Source: Fusobacteriaceae bacterium (lineage in GTDB: Bacteria > Fusobacteriota > Fusobacteriia > Fusobacteriales > Fusobacteriaceae). Taken from it: a stretch of 39,191 nt of DNA. The position numbers were made by a program, and so were the translations under genes. The stretch spans positions 1-39,191 of the forward strand of contig JAISST010000086.1 of NCBI GenBank assembly GCA_031272945.1, read 5' to 3'. Below, piece by piece: positions 32,293 through 39,191 of the stretch. Below the pieces are notes generated by a model. It was not told where the DNA came from. It did not search any database and saw only the letters and a program-made list of their open reading frames with translations. Every line of letters begins with the position of its first letter. Position 1 is the first letter of the stretch.

Positions 32293-32721
32293 TTATTTAT
32301 CGGCGATACAAAATGTAAACGTCGCCTCGCAGGCCAGTTCTCCGTCGACTTTCGCTGTACCGTGAGCCTTTACAATGTTGAGCTTCTGTTTTTCCACGCT
32401 GACCTCGTATTCCAGCCTGTCGCCGGGTCGTACGGGTCTTTTGAATTTTGCCGATTCTATCGCCGCGAAATACGGCAATTTCTCCCCTTCCAACCCGTCC
32501 ATCACGAGTACGCCCAGACACTGGGCCATACTTTCTATGATCAAAACGCCGGGCATAATCGGATGACCCGGAAAATGTCCCTGGAAGAATTCCTCATTGA
32601 TCGTGACATTTTTGATCCCCCGGGCAGTTTTCGTCTCTTTATCCATTTCAAGCACTTTATCCACCAGCAGGAAGGGATATCTGTGGGGTATTCTCTTCAT
32701 GATTTCCAAAACATCTAACAT
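32293..32721 (-). CDS. fabZ: 3-hydroxyacyl-[ACP] dehydratase FabZ
   Basis: 142 residues with the hot-dog fold. It dehydrates 3-hydroxyacyl-ACP in fatty-acid elongation. The active-site helix reads GHFPGHPIMPGVLIIESMAQ, with catalytic His49 and Glu63; IPHRYPFLLVDKVL lies at the N-terminus. FabZ competes with LpxA for 3-hydroxyacyl-ACP, which is why the two genes are commonly paired, as here (19 bases apart). First gene after an extended -10 promoter, so likely the head of the fabZ-lpxA-lpxI-lpxB-msbA transcript. Confidence 0.96.
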   Translation of the reverse strand: MLDVLEIMKRIPHRYPFLLVDKVLEMDKETKTARGIKNVTINEEFFQGHFPGHPIMPGVLIIESMAQCLGVLVMDGLEGEKLPYFAAIESAKFKRPVRPGDRLEYEVSVEKQKLNIVKAHGTAKVDGELACEATFTFCIADK

Positions 32722-32765
32722 GATACGCAGCCTCCGCTTTCTATTTTTTTTGTAATACCATTGTT

Positions 32766-32774
32766 ATTATACCA
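32766..32774 (-). promoter_or_regulatory. Extended -10 promoter before fabZ
   Basis: On the minus strand TGGTATAAT: a perfect TATAAT (32766-32771) with TG one base upstream (32773-32774). No good -35 box at 16-18 bases, as expected of an extended -10 promoter. Confidence 0.65.
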
Positions 32775-32830
32775 TATTTCTCGGAATCGTTCCTGTTTTT
32801 TTTTCGGAAAGATTCCCTCCCCTTCGTACG

Positions 32831-33658
32831 CTACAGATTCTCCAACAGTTTCGCGAAGGCGATATCGAGCTCATGCCCCGCTTTGACGGCGATCACATGC
32901 CCCTTGATCGGTCTGTTCAACACTTTTAAATCCCCGATGATATCCAGCATCTTGTGCCGGACAAATTCATCGGGCCAGCGCAGTCCTTCGGGATTCAACA
33001 CGCCCGTTTCCGTAATAACCACAGCGTTTTCCAGCGAGCCGCCCAGGGCAAGATTGTTTTTTTTGAGGTACGCCACTTCGTAGTCAAAGCCGAAGGTCCG
33101 GGCCGAAGCGATTTCCTTTTCGTAGGTTTCCGGGGTGATCTCAAATTCCGCCAGTTGAGATTTCAGGAACGCGTGCTCGAAACGGATCGCATAGGTTATT
33201 TTATATCCCTCATAGGGAAGGATCACGAGGGTCTTATCCCCTTTTTGCAGCCAGACCGGGGTATTGATGACCAAATCCCTCGCCTCCGCGTCCAGTTCCC
33301 GGATTCCGGCGCGCCGGAAAAGCTCCAGGAAATGTCGCGTACTGCCGTCTCCGATCGGAAGCTCATTCCCGTCCAGTTCCACCATGAGGTCGCTGATTTC
33401 CGCGGCCGCCAGAGCCGAAAGAAAATGCTCAATCGTATAAACGGCTGCGCCTTCCTCATTTTTGATATTTGTCCCCCGGGTCAGATCGAAAGTATTGGCC
33501 AAGCTCAGTTTTATTTCGTTTTTTCCGGGTTCAAGGTCCGCCCTCCGGAAAAGGATCCCGTCGCTTTCACGGGGTATCAGCCGCATTGTGACCGGCAGTC
33601 CTTTGTGAAGCCCGATCCCCTCACAGCATATCTCTTGCGCGACTGTTTTTCGCTTCAT
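32831..33658 (-). CDS. lpxC: UDP-3-O-acyl-N-acetylglucosamine deacetylase
   Basis: 275 residues. Zinc metalloenzyme performing the committed step of lipid A synthesis. Zinc ligands are His78 (TIEHFLSALAA), His235 and Asp239 (FVRHKMLDIIGDL), with catalytic Glu77 and His262 (AGHELDIAFA). It starts MKRKTVAQEICCEGIGLHKG. It lies 27 bases after pcrA and 109 bases before fabZ; a new promoter starts in between, so lpxC is probably read with pcrA as well as feeding the lpx cluster by read-through. Confidence 0.97.
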   Translation of the reverse strand: MKRKTVAQEICCEGIGLHKGLPVTMRLIPRESDGILFRRADLEPGKNEIKLSLANTFDLTRGTNIKNEEGAAVYTIEHFLSALAAAEISDLMVELDGNELPIGDGSTRHFLELFRRAGIRELDAEARDLVINTPVWLQKGDKTLVILPYEGYKITYAIRFEHAFLKSQLAEFEITPETYEKEIASARTFGFDYEVAYLKKNNLALGGSLENAVVITETGVLNPEGLRWPDEFVRHKMLDIIGDLKVLNRPIKGHVIAVKAGHELDIAFAKLLENL

Positions 33659-33685
33659 ATCCCGACGCCTCCCGTCAAATTTTTC

Positions 33686-35923
33686 TCATATTTTCTGTAA
33701 AAACTTGTCCGCCACCACAAGGGCGATTTCTTTTGTACCATCCACAAAATCAATCTCGACTTTTCGCGACGATATGTCCCGTACGACGCCGAGTCCGAAT
33801 TTTTTGTGCATGACCTTGTCGCCGACCGCATAGGGAAAATCTCCCGCCGCGCGGTTCAAATCCGCCGCTGTGATCGCCTTTCGGAAAGCGGGAGCATATC
33901 CGCTGTTTCCCGCTGTTTCCGCAACATTTCTCGATTCCGTTCTCCCGGTTTGCCAGCGGTTTTCTCCCGTTTTTTCTTCCGGGAGCCCAGCGGTTTTTTC
34001 TTCCAAATCCAGGATGGATTCCGGGATTTCACCCAAAAATCGGGAGCGGGTCCGCCAGGACAATTCGCCGTAAAGATAACGCATTTTGGCCCAGGAGAGG
34101 TAGAGTTTTTCTTCGGCCCGGGTGATGGCCACATAGCAAAGCCGCCGTTCCTCCTCAAGGTCCGAGAGGGAGAAGGCCGCCTTTTTTCCGGGAAAAATCT
34201 CCTCTTCCATGCCGCACACAAAAACAACGGGAAATTCCAGTCCCTTGGCGTTATGGATCGTCATGAGCTTCAAATAATCCTTTTCTTCGTTGAGATCGTC
34301 CGTGGCGCTGACGAGGGATACATTTTCCAGGTACTCCCGCAGGGACATCGTCTCGATGACCCGTTCCAGTTCGATGATGGAATTGTACAATTCGTCCACA
34401 TTTTCGAGGCGCCCCTCTCCGTCGTCATAGTTGTCCAGCACGTAGTCCCGGAATCTGATCCGGCTCAGCAGTTCGTCAAAAAGCTTTGATACCGGCAGCT
34501 CTTCCGACAAGGCGATCATCTGCCGGAGCAGGGCGAACAATTCCCGCAATTTTTCCCGGACCCCCTGACTCAATCCGCCGATGGCGTCGCATTCCCCGAC
34601 GGCCGTGTAGAGGGAAATTCCTTTCGCCTCGCGGTATTCCGTGATTTTTTCGATGGTCTTTTCCCCGATTTTTCTTTTGGGAACATTGATGATCCGTAAA
34701 AAATTGATATTGTCCGAAGTGTTGTTGATCACGGACAGCCAGGCCAGCAGGTCCTTGATTTCAGCCCGCTGATAAAACTGCATGCCGCCGAACACTTTGT
34801 AAGGAATGTTGTTGCGCAGGCATCCTTCCTCAAAGAGTCTCGACTGGGCGTTTGTCCTGTAGAGAACCGTAAAGTCCCGGTACTTTTTTCCTTCCTGTTT
34901 GCCTTTCAACACTTCGTCGAGGATTCTCCCTACTTCCTCCCTTCCGTCCTCACAGGCGAAAAGAGAGATTTGCGCGCCGCTCTTCTTCCTTGTCCAGAGG
35001 GTCTTGTCCTTGGAGCTCGTGTTGTTCCGGATCACATGGTTGGCGGCCTCGAGAATGACCGGGGTCGAACGGTAGTTTTCCTCCAGTTTGACCACAACGG
35101 CGTCGGGGTAATCCCGCTCAAAATCCAGGATATTCCGGATATTGGCGCCCCGGAACCCGTAGATGCTCTGGTTTTCGTCGCCCACAACGCAGATGTTCCG
35201 GTATTTTTCAGCCACAAGATGTATAATGTCATATTGGATTTTATTGGTGTCCTGGTATTCGTCGACCATGATGTAGCGAAATTTGTCCCGGGCTTTTTCC
35301 AATACCTCTTTGTATTGAAGAATTTTCCAGGTGTTGAGCAGAATATCGGAAAAATCCATGGCGTTATTTTCCTTCAAAATCCGGTTGTATCGCACATAGA
35401 CGTCGCCGATCAGCTGCTCGTTCTCGTCGAAGCGGGCATAGCCTTCATTGTAGCTTTCCGGGGACGTTCCCTCCTCTTTGAGCCTGGAAATGGCGGAGAC
35501 CAGCATTCCTTCCGTCAGGGCTTTGTTTACGGAATGCATACTTTTCAGGATGCTTTTGACGGCCCTTTTCTGGTCGTCGGTATCATAGATGGTAAAATTG
35601 GCCCCGTAGCCGAGTTTGACGGCATACAGGCGCAAAAGGCGCAGGCCGAAGGAATGGAAGGTGGAAATGAGGGCCCGGTTGGCGTCCTCTCCCACGAGAT
35701 CCACGACTCTTTCCTTCATTTCCCGGGCCGCCTTGTTTGTAAACGTCACCGCGAGGATATGATAGGGGGAAATTCCACAATTCCTGATCATATGGGCGAT
35801 CCTGTAGGTGAGGGTTCTGGTTTTTCCGGAACCGGCCCCCGCCAGGATCAGAAGGGGACCTTCGGTCTTCCGGCAGGCTTCCTGCTGTTTGTCGTTTAAT
35901 TTATTCAGAATCTCCGCATTCAT
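33686..35923 (-). CDS. pcrA: UvrD/PcrA-type SF1A DNA helicase
   Basis: 745 residues. 3'-5' helicase for repair and for clearing proteins from DNA. The order of motifs is Q-motif LNDKQQEACRKTEG, Walker A AGAGSGKTRTLTYR (about 28-41), FTNKAAREMKERV, Walker B FRYIMVDEYQDTNKIQ, VGDENQSIYGFRGA, LEENYRSTP, VFVCGMEEEIFP and YVAITRAEEKLYLSWA. The C-terminus VGDKVMHKKFGLGVVRDISS is the Tudor-like domain known to touch RNA polymerase. GGAG precedes ATG 35923; the open frame extends six codons further. Followed by lpxC. Confidence 0.96.
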   Translation of the reverse strand: MNAEILNKLNDKQQEACRKTEGPLLILAGAGSGKTRTLTYRIAHMIRNCGISPYHILAVTFTNKAAREMKERVVDLVGEDANRALISTFHSFGLRLLRLYAVKLGYGANFTIYDTDDQKRAVKSILKSMHSVNKALTEGMLVSAISRLKEEGTSPESYNEGYARFDENEQLIGDVYVRYNRILKENNAMDFSDILLNTWKILQYKEVLEKARDKFRYIMVDEYQDTNKIQYDIIHLVAEKYRNICVVGDENQSIYGFRGANIRNILDFERDYPDAVVVKLEENYRSTPVILEAANHVIRNNTSSKDKTLWTRKKSGAQISLFACEDGREEVGRILDEVLKGKQEGKKYRDFTVLYRTNAQSRLFEEGCLRNNIPYKVFGGMQFYQRAEIKDLLAWLSVINNTSDNINFLRIINVPKRKIGEKTIEKITEYREAKGISLYTAVGECDAIGGLSQGVREKLRELFALLRQMIALSEELPVSKLFDELLSRIRFRDYVLDNYDDGEGRLENVDELYNSIIELERVIETMSLREYLENVSLVSATDDLNEEKDYLKLMTIHNAKGLEFPVVFVCGMEEEIFPGKKAAFSLSDLEEERRLCYVAITRAEEKLYLSWAKMRYLYGELSWRTRSRFLGEIPESILDLEEKTAGLPEEKTGENRWQTGRTESRNVAETAGNSGYAPAFRKAITAADLNRAAGDFPYAVGDKVMHKKFGLGVVRDISSRKVEIDFVDGTKEIALVVADKFLQKI

Positions 35924-35943
35924 AATTTTCTCCATAAACAAAA

Positions 35944-36054
35944 GTCACAAAGACAAGAATTACCCACACCCGCGATAATACCTTAGCGCTGCTTCCTTCC
36001 GGACCTGACGCGGTTCGATACGACCACGCCGCAAGAATCCCGTATCTCTGTGAC
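35944..36054 (-). ncRNA. ffs: Small signal recognition particle RNA (4.5S type)
   Basis: The minus strand carries the universal SRP apical loop GTCAGGTCCGGAAGGAAGC (around 35990-36010), which binds Ffh. The ends GTCACAGAGA and TCTTTGTGAC pair over ten positions with one G-T, giving the expected single long hairpin of about 111 bases, and TTTTGTTT after it acts as terminator. Ends are estimated from the pairing and from the promoter. Confidence 0.93.
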
Positions 36055-36061
36055 ATTTTTC

Positions 36062-36090
36062 ATTATAGCATGAAACTTCTTTTTCGTCAA
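36062..36090 (-). promoter_or_regulatory. Promoter of the SRP RNA
   Basis: On the minus strand TTGACG (36085-36090), 17 bases and TATAAT (36062-36067), placing the RNA start near 36054. Confidence 0.85.
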
Positions 36091-36098
36091 TAGCAACC

Positions 36099-37118
36099 TC
36101 AAAGAGAAGCTTGCAGATTTTCCAGCACAAGCAACGTCGTATCCAAAATTTCGGTTGTCCCGTTATTTTCCGCGGCCAGTCTGTTTTCGATCTCGCCGGG
36201 AATGAGTATTTCCCTCGCGCTTTTCCTGCGGGGAGAGGATTTCAGCCTGTCAAACCATTTTTCGACCCGCTCCCTGAAAAGCGCCGGGTCCGTGAAGGCG
36301 TCAAGGCGCAACACGCAGGCGAAATGTCCGATTTCCGATTTGGACGTCTTGTCAAACATGGTGGCCGCCTCATAACTCAAGCGCGCGCCGCCCAGGAGTC
36401 CGCAGAGCATATCGGTAATCATGGCCATCCCGTAACCCTTGTGTCCGGCCATGGGGAGCATGCCGCCCGCCTGGGCGGCAACGGGGTCCGTCGTATCGTT
36501 TCCCTCCGAATCCACCGCCCATCCCTCGGGAATCGGCTTGCCCTGTTTCTCACAGAGCGTTATTTTTCCGAGGGCGACGGCGCTCACGGCTACGTCCAGC
36601 GTAAAGGTTCCGTATTTCCCGGCTGGGAAAGATACCGTGAAGGGATCGGTCCCCAGCATGGGTTTTCTTCCGCCGAAGGGGACCATGACGGGACCGCCGT
36701 TGCTTGTGACATAGGCGATATAACCTTTTTCGGCGGCATAGCGGGAAAAGTATCCCGCCGCTCCGAAATTGTTGCTGTTTTTGACCGCGGCGACGGCGCA
36801 GCCCGATTGGTCGGCGATCCCGAAGCAGCGATCCAGGGTCTCCCTCAGGATGATCTGCCCGAAGCCGTTCCCGCCGTCCACTTTCAAGATGCAACCGGTA
36901 CTGGTGGTTTTTATGTCAGGATCGGGTGAAATGAGGCCTCTGCGAACTTTGTCCGCATAGGCCGGCAGGCGGATGAAACCGTGGCTCTCGACGCCGCGAA
37001 TTTCCGCATCCATGAGGGATTCGGCCAGGACGGCCGCGTGGGGCGCGGGTAAGCCCAATTTTTCCAATATGGCGGCCGCGACGCGGGTGATTTCCTCGTT
37101 TCTGACTCTTGTTTTCAC
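36099..37118 (-). CDS. Ldh-family (malate/lactate-type) NAD(P)-dependent oxidoreductase
   Basis: 339 residues of the Ldh_2 family, unrelated to classical LDH/MDH. It starts with a helical region ending DAEIRGVESHGFIRLPAYAD (catalytic His in the ESHG motif); VKNSNNFGAAGYFSRYAAEK and TSNGGPVMVPFGGRKPMLGT follow, the last contributing to NAD binding, and MAGHKGYGMAMITDMLCGLL lies toward the C-terminus. Family members oxidise malate, sulfolactate, ureidoglycolate, 2,3-diketogulonate or related 2-hydroxy acids; the substrate is not determined here. Start GTG 37118 behind AAGGAG. Own promoter at 37155-37183. No pathway neighbours. Confidence 0.9.
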   Translation of the reverse strand: MKTRVRNEEITRVAAAILEKLGLPAPHAAVLAESLMDAEIRGVESHGFIRLPAYADKVRRGLISPDPDIKTTSTGCILKVDGGNGFGQIILRETLDRCFGIADQSGCAVAAVKNSNNFGAAGYFSRYAAEKGYIAYVTSNGGPVMVPFGGRKPMLGTDPFTVSFPAGKYGTFTLDVAVSAVALGKITLCEKQGKPIPEGWAVDSEGNDTTDPVAAQAGGMLPMAGHKGYGMAMITDMLCGLLGGARLSYEAATMFDKTSKSEIGHFACVLRLDAFTDPALFRERVEKWFDRLKSSPRRKSAREILIPGEIENRLAAENNGTTEILDTTLLVLENLQASL

Positions 37119-37154
37119 GTTAGCTCCTTGTGGGTATTCGGGTTTTTATACCCT

Positions 37155-37183
37155 ATTTTACAACAATTTTCCATAAGAATCAA
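37155..37183 (-). promoter_or_regulatory. Promoter of the Ldh-family gene
   Basis: On the minus strand TTGATT (37178-37183), 17 bases and TAAAAT (37155-37160). Confidence 0.55.
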
Positions 37184-37264
37184 TAAGAATCCTTTTGCTA
37201 TCATGAAAAAATTGTTCCAAAACCGAACAATATTTTAATTTGTCATTCCCGACAAAAAAATAAC

Positions 37265-37293
37265 TTGAAATTTTGTGAAAAATAGCATAAGAT
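37265..37293 (+). promoter_or_regulatory. Promoter of the substrate-binding protein gene
   Basis: TTGAAA (37265-37270), 17 bases and TAAGAT (37288-37293), giving a leader of about 70 bases. Divergent from the Ldh promoter, about 80 bases apart. Confidence 0.55.
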
Positions 37294-37366
37294 AATTTCA
37301 TAGTTTATTTGACTGAACATACGGTACTTTCTTATCACACTACATCCTATAACCCGGGGGGTTCCC

Positions 37367-38875
37367 ATGAAATTTTTTTTAAAACGCTTACTTTATTCCT
37401 TTATCGTCCTGCTTCTCTTTACGGCGCCGGCTTTCTCCAAATCGCTGCCCGCCACCCTGATCGTCGCCCAGCAGACGGATCCCAAGACGCTGGATCCCGC
37501 CGCTTCCAACGACGTCTACTCCCACAATGTCTCCGTGCAGATCTATGACAGACTCTTCGAATGGTCCGATCAAATGCAGATCGAACCGAGCCTTGCCGAG
37601 TCCTGGACGCAGAAAGACCCGCTGACCTTGAACGTCAAGCTGAAAAAAGGCGTGAAATTCCATAACGGTGATGATTTTACCGCTGAGGACGTGAAGTTTT
37701 CACTGGAAAGATCCTCCAAAGCGCCCGGAGGCATGACGTATTTCGGCAATTTGGACCGGGTGGACATCATCAATCCCTATGAAGTGGATATCGTGACAAA
37801 AAGTCCCTACGGACCCATGTTATCGTCCCTCGCCCACGGCAGCGGATCCATTCTCAACAAAAAATATGTCGAAAACGGCGACAAGGAAGTGTTCTTCGAA
37901 CCGATCGGGACCGGCCCCTTTATTTTTGAATCCTGGAAGTCGGGCGACAGGATTGTCATGAAAGCAAACAAAGACTATTTTGCCGGAGCGCCCGCCACAG
38001 ACGGGATCATTTTCCGGAATATTCCCGAAACCACCAGCAGAACCATCGCGCTGGAAACAGGGGAAATCGACATGGTTCTCTCCGTGGACCCCATTGACAT
38101 GACGCCCATCGAGGAGAACCCCAACCTGGTTCTCGTGGCCAAACCGTCGGTCGCCCTGAATTACATCGGATTCAACAACGAAAAAGGACCGACCAGCGAT
38201 ATCCGCGTGCGGCAGGCCATTGCCCTGGCAATCAATCAGACGGACATCGTGGACACGGCTTTTGTAAAGCGCGCGATTCAGACCGTCTCCGTGATTCCTC
38301 CGAGTATCCTGGGTTATGAGGAAATCCCGCCTTACGAAATCAATATAGAAAAAGCGAAAAAACTCCTGGCGGAAGCGGGCTATCCCGACGGATTCAAGCT
38401 TCGGTTCTGGACAAATGAAAACCAGTCCCGGAAAGATACGGCCGTCATCTTGCAGGAACAGCTGAAGGCCATCAATGTGGACATGTCCATCGAAATTCTC
38501 GAATGGTCCGCCTATCTGGAAAAACTGGGCAAAGCCGAGCACGACATCTATATGCTGGGCTGGCCGGGTTCCGCTGATCCCGACGGCTGCGTATATCCGC
38601 TGTTCCATTCCAAAAGCAGCGGTACCGCCGGAAATATGGCCTTTTATAAAAACGCCCGCGTAGACGAGCTTCTGGACAAGGGCCGGGCTTCCGTCGATCC
38701 GGCGGAAAGGGCCGCCGCCTACAAAGAGGCCGCAAGAATCATCCACGATGAGGTGGGCGTCTACGTATTGGCCATCCCGCCGGTATCTTTGGGATATCAG
38801 AAGTATATCGAAGGCTTCTTTGCCTATCCGACCTTTGTGCATTTTTTCAGAAAGGTCAAAAAGAACTTGAAATAA
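37367..38875 (+). CDS. Peptide/nickel-type ABC transporter substrate-binding protein (family 5)
   Basis: 502 residues. Signal peptide MKFFLKRLLYSFIVLLLFTA with likely cleavage after AFS (about residue 24). There is no lipobox cysteine, so the product should be free in the periplasm as expected for a diderm. The SBP_bac_5 domain includes QQTDPKTLDPAASNDVYSHN, PSLAESWTQKDPLTLNVKLK and KGVKFHNGDDFTAEDVKFSL; YIGFNNEKGP and RVRQAIALAINQTDIV follow. It would deliver oligopeptides or similar ligands to a permease, but no permease or ATPase gene adjoins it, and a strong terminator follows directly. Ligand unknown. The start ATG 37367 has a G-rich GGGGGG site. Confidence 0.93.
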   Translation: MKFFLKRLLYSFIVLLLFTAPAFSKSLPATLIVAQQTDPKTLDPAASNDVYSHNVSVQIYDRLFEWSDQMQIEPSLAESWTQKDPLTLNVKLKKGVKFHNGDDFTAEDVKFSLERSSKAPGGMTYFGNLDRVDIINPYEVDIVTKSPYGPMLSSLAHGSGSILNKKYVENGDKEVFFEPIGTGPFIFESWKSGDRIVMKANKDYFAGAPATDGIIFRNIPETTSRTIALETGEIDMVLSVDPIDMTPIEENPNLVLVAKPSVALNYIGFNNEKGPTSDIRVRQAIALAINQTDIVDTAFVKRAIQTVSVIPPSILGYEEIPPYEINIEKAKKLLAEAGYPDGFKLRFWTNENQSRKDTAVILQEQLKAINVDMSIEILEWSAYLEKLGKAEHDIYMLGWPGSADPDGCVYPLFHSKSSGTAGNMAFYKNARVDELLDKGRASVDPAERAAAYKEAARIIHDEVGVYVLAIPPVSLGYQKYIEGFFAYPTFVHFFRKVKKNLK

Positions 38876-38887
38876 AGGATATTAAAA

Positions 38888-38923
38888 AGAACCGTCGCAT
38901 CAGCGACGGTTCTTTATTTTTAT
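38888..38923. terminator. Strong bidirectional terminator between SBP gene and tuf
   Basis: AGAACCGTCGC (38888-38898), ATCA loop, GCGACGGTTCT (38903-38913): 11 perfect pairs, with T-runs following on the plus strand (38913-38923) and, reading the other way, on the minus strand (38884-38888). Confidence 0.93.
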
Positions 38924-38930
38924 CATTGTC

Positions 38931-39191
38931 CTACTTGATGATTTCAGCCACAACGCCCGACGCAACGGTCCGGCCGCCTTCGCGAATGGCGAAACGCAGC
39001 TGGGTTTCCATGGCGATGGCGTGGATCAGTTTGATCGTCATCGTGATGTTGTCGCCCGGCATTACCATTTCCACGCCTTCAGGCAGGTTTACTTCGCCGG
39101 TGATGTCCGTGGTCCGGAAATAGAACTGGGGTTTGTATCCCGTAAAGAAAGGCGTATGCCGTCCTCCCTCTTCTTTCGTCAATACGTACAC
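38931..39191 (-). CDS. tuf: Elongation factor Tu, C-terminal part (gene runs off the window)
   Basis: The last 86 residues of EF-Tu, which carries aminoacyl-tRNA to the ribosome. The segment begins [16 protein letters not shown] and continues [37 protein letters not shown] and [18 protein letters not shown], all conserved domain III. The 5' part lies beyond base 39191. The stop is TAG at 38931-38933, just before the shared terminator. I cannot tell from here whether this is the str-operon copy or a second tuf. Confidence 0.97.
   Translation of the reverse strand: MYVLTKEEGGRHTPFFTGYKPQFYFRTTDITGEVNLPEGVEMVMPGDNITMTIKLIHAIAMETQLRFAIREGGRTVASGVVAEIIK

Noticed and set aside
1-39191. CRISPR arrays, insertion sequences or prophage
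   Set aside because: No regularly spaced long repeats, transposase or integrase frames, or phage structural genes were seen.

Overview
The window reads as chromosomal DNA from an anaerobic Gram-negative bacterium, most likely a member of the Fusobacteriota. It carries a nearly complete set of lipid A genes (lpxC, fabZ, lpxA, lpxI, lpxB and an MsbA-type exporter), which requires an outer membrane. Alongside these are genes more familiar from Firmicutes and Fusobacteria: tmcAL, plsY, an infC-rpmI-rplT operon with an attenuator-like leader, and a clostridial 2[4Fe-4S] ferredoxin. Base composition looks close to half G+C by eye, much higher than in Fusobacterium itself, so the lineage assignment is an inference. 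Promoters follow the plain TTGACA-17-TATAAT pattern, and GTG, TTG and one ATT start codons are used.

Layout. 1-4300 (+): an accessory-looking AAA-ATPase/PD-(D/E)XK protein, a macro-domain protein with a helical C-terminal domain, and a MATE exporter. 4300-5880 (+): phased TTGCAA repeats, then the IF3/L35/L20 operon with a structured leader. 5890-8000 (+): a secreted glucosaminidase, a small ferredoxin and pgeF. 8000-12610 (-): tRNA-Glu, then tmcAL, a GPH-type symporter, a comEC-like gene and yigZ. 12940-20950 (-): rpsT alone, then a six-gene run (HsdR-like protein, small membrane protein, plsY, gpsA, sigma factor, dnaN). 21060-24900 (-): dacA, nifS-nifU and a MORN-repeat membrane protein. 25000-35920 (-): pcrA-lpxC, then fabZ-lpxA-lpxI-lpxB-msbA-rph-rdgB-hslU. 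35940-39191: the SRP RNA, an Ldh-family oxidoreductase (-), a solitary peptide-type substrate-binding protein (+), and the 3' end of tuf (-).

Most of the window is ordinary housekeeping in tight operons. The strongest oddity is the 1144-residue protein at 17436-20870. It has the full architecture of a type I restriction HsdR subunit, but every motor motif I can locate is destroyed (Walker A, DEAH box, TATP-like motif III, motif VI arginines) and the nuclease ExK has become ExR. The reading frame is intact, no hsdM or hsdS is present, and the gene has its own promoter with a perfect inverted repeat over the -35 box, heading a run of phospholipid-synthesis, sigma-factor and sliding-clamp genes. 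It looks like a pseudoenzyme kept for a non-restriction role.
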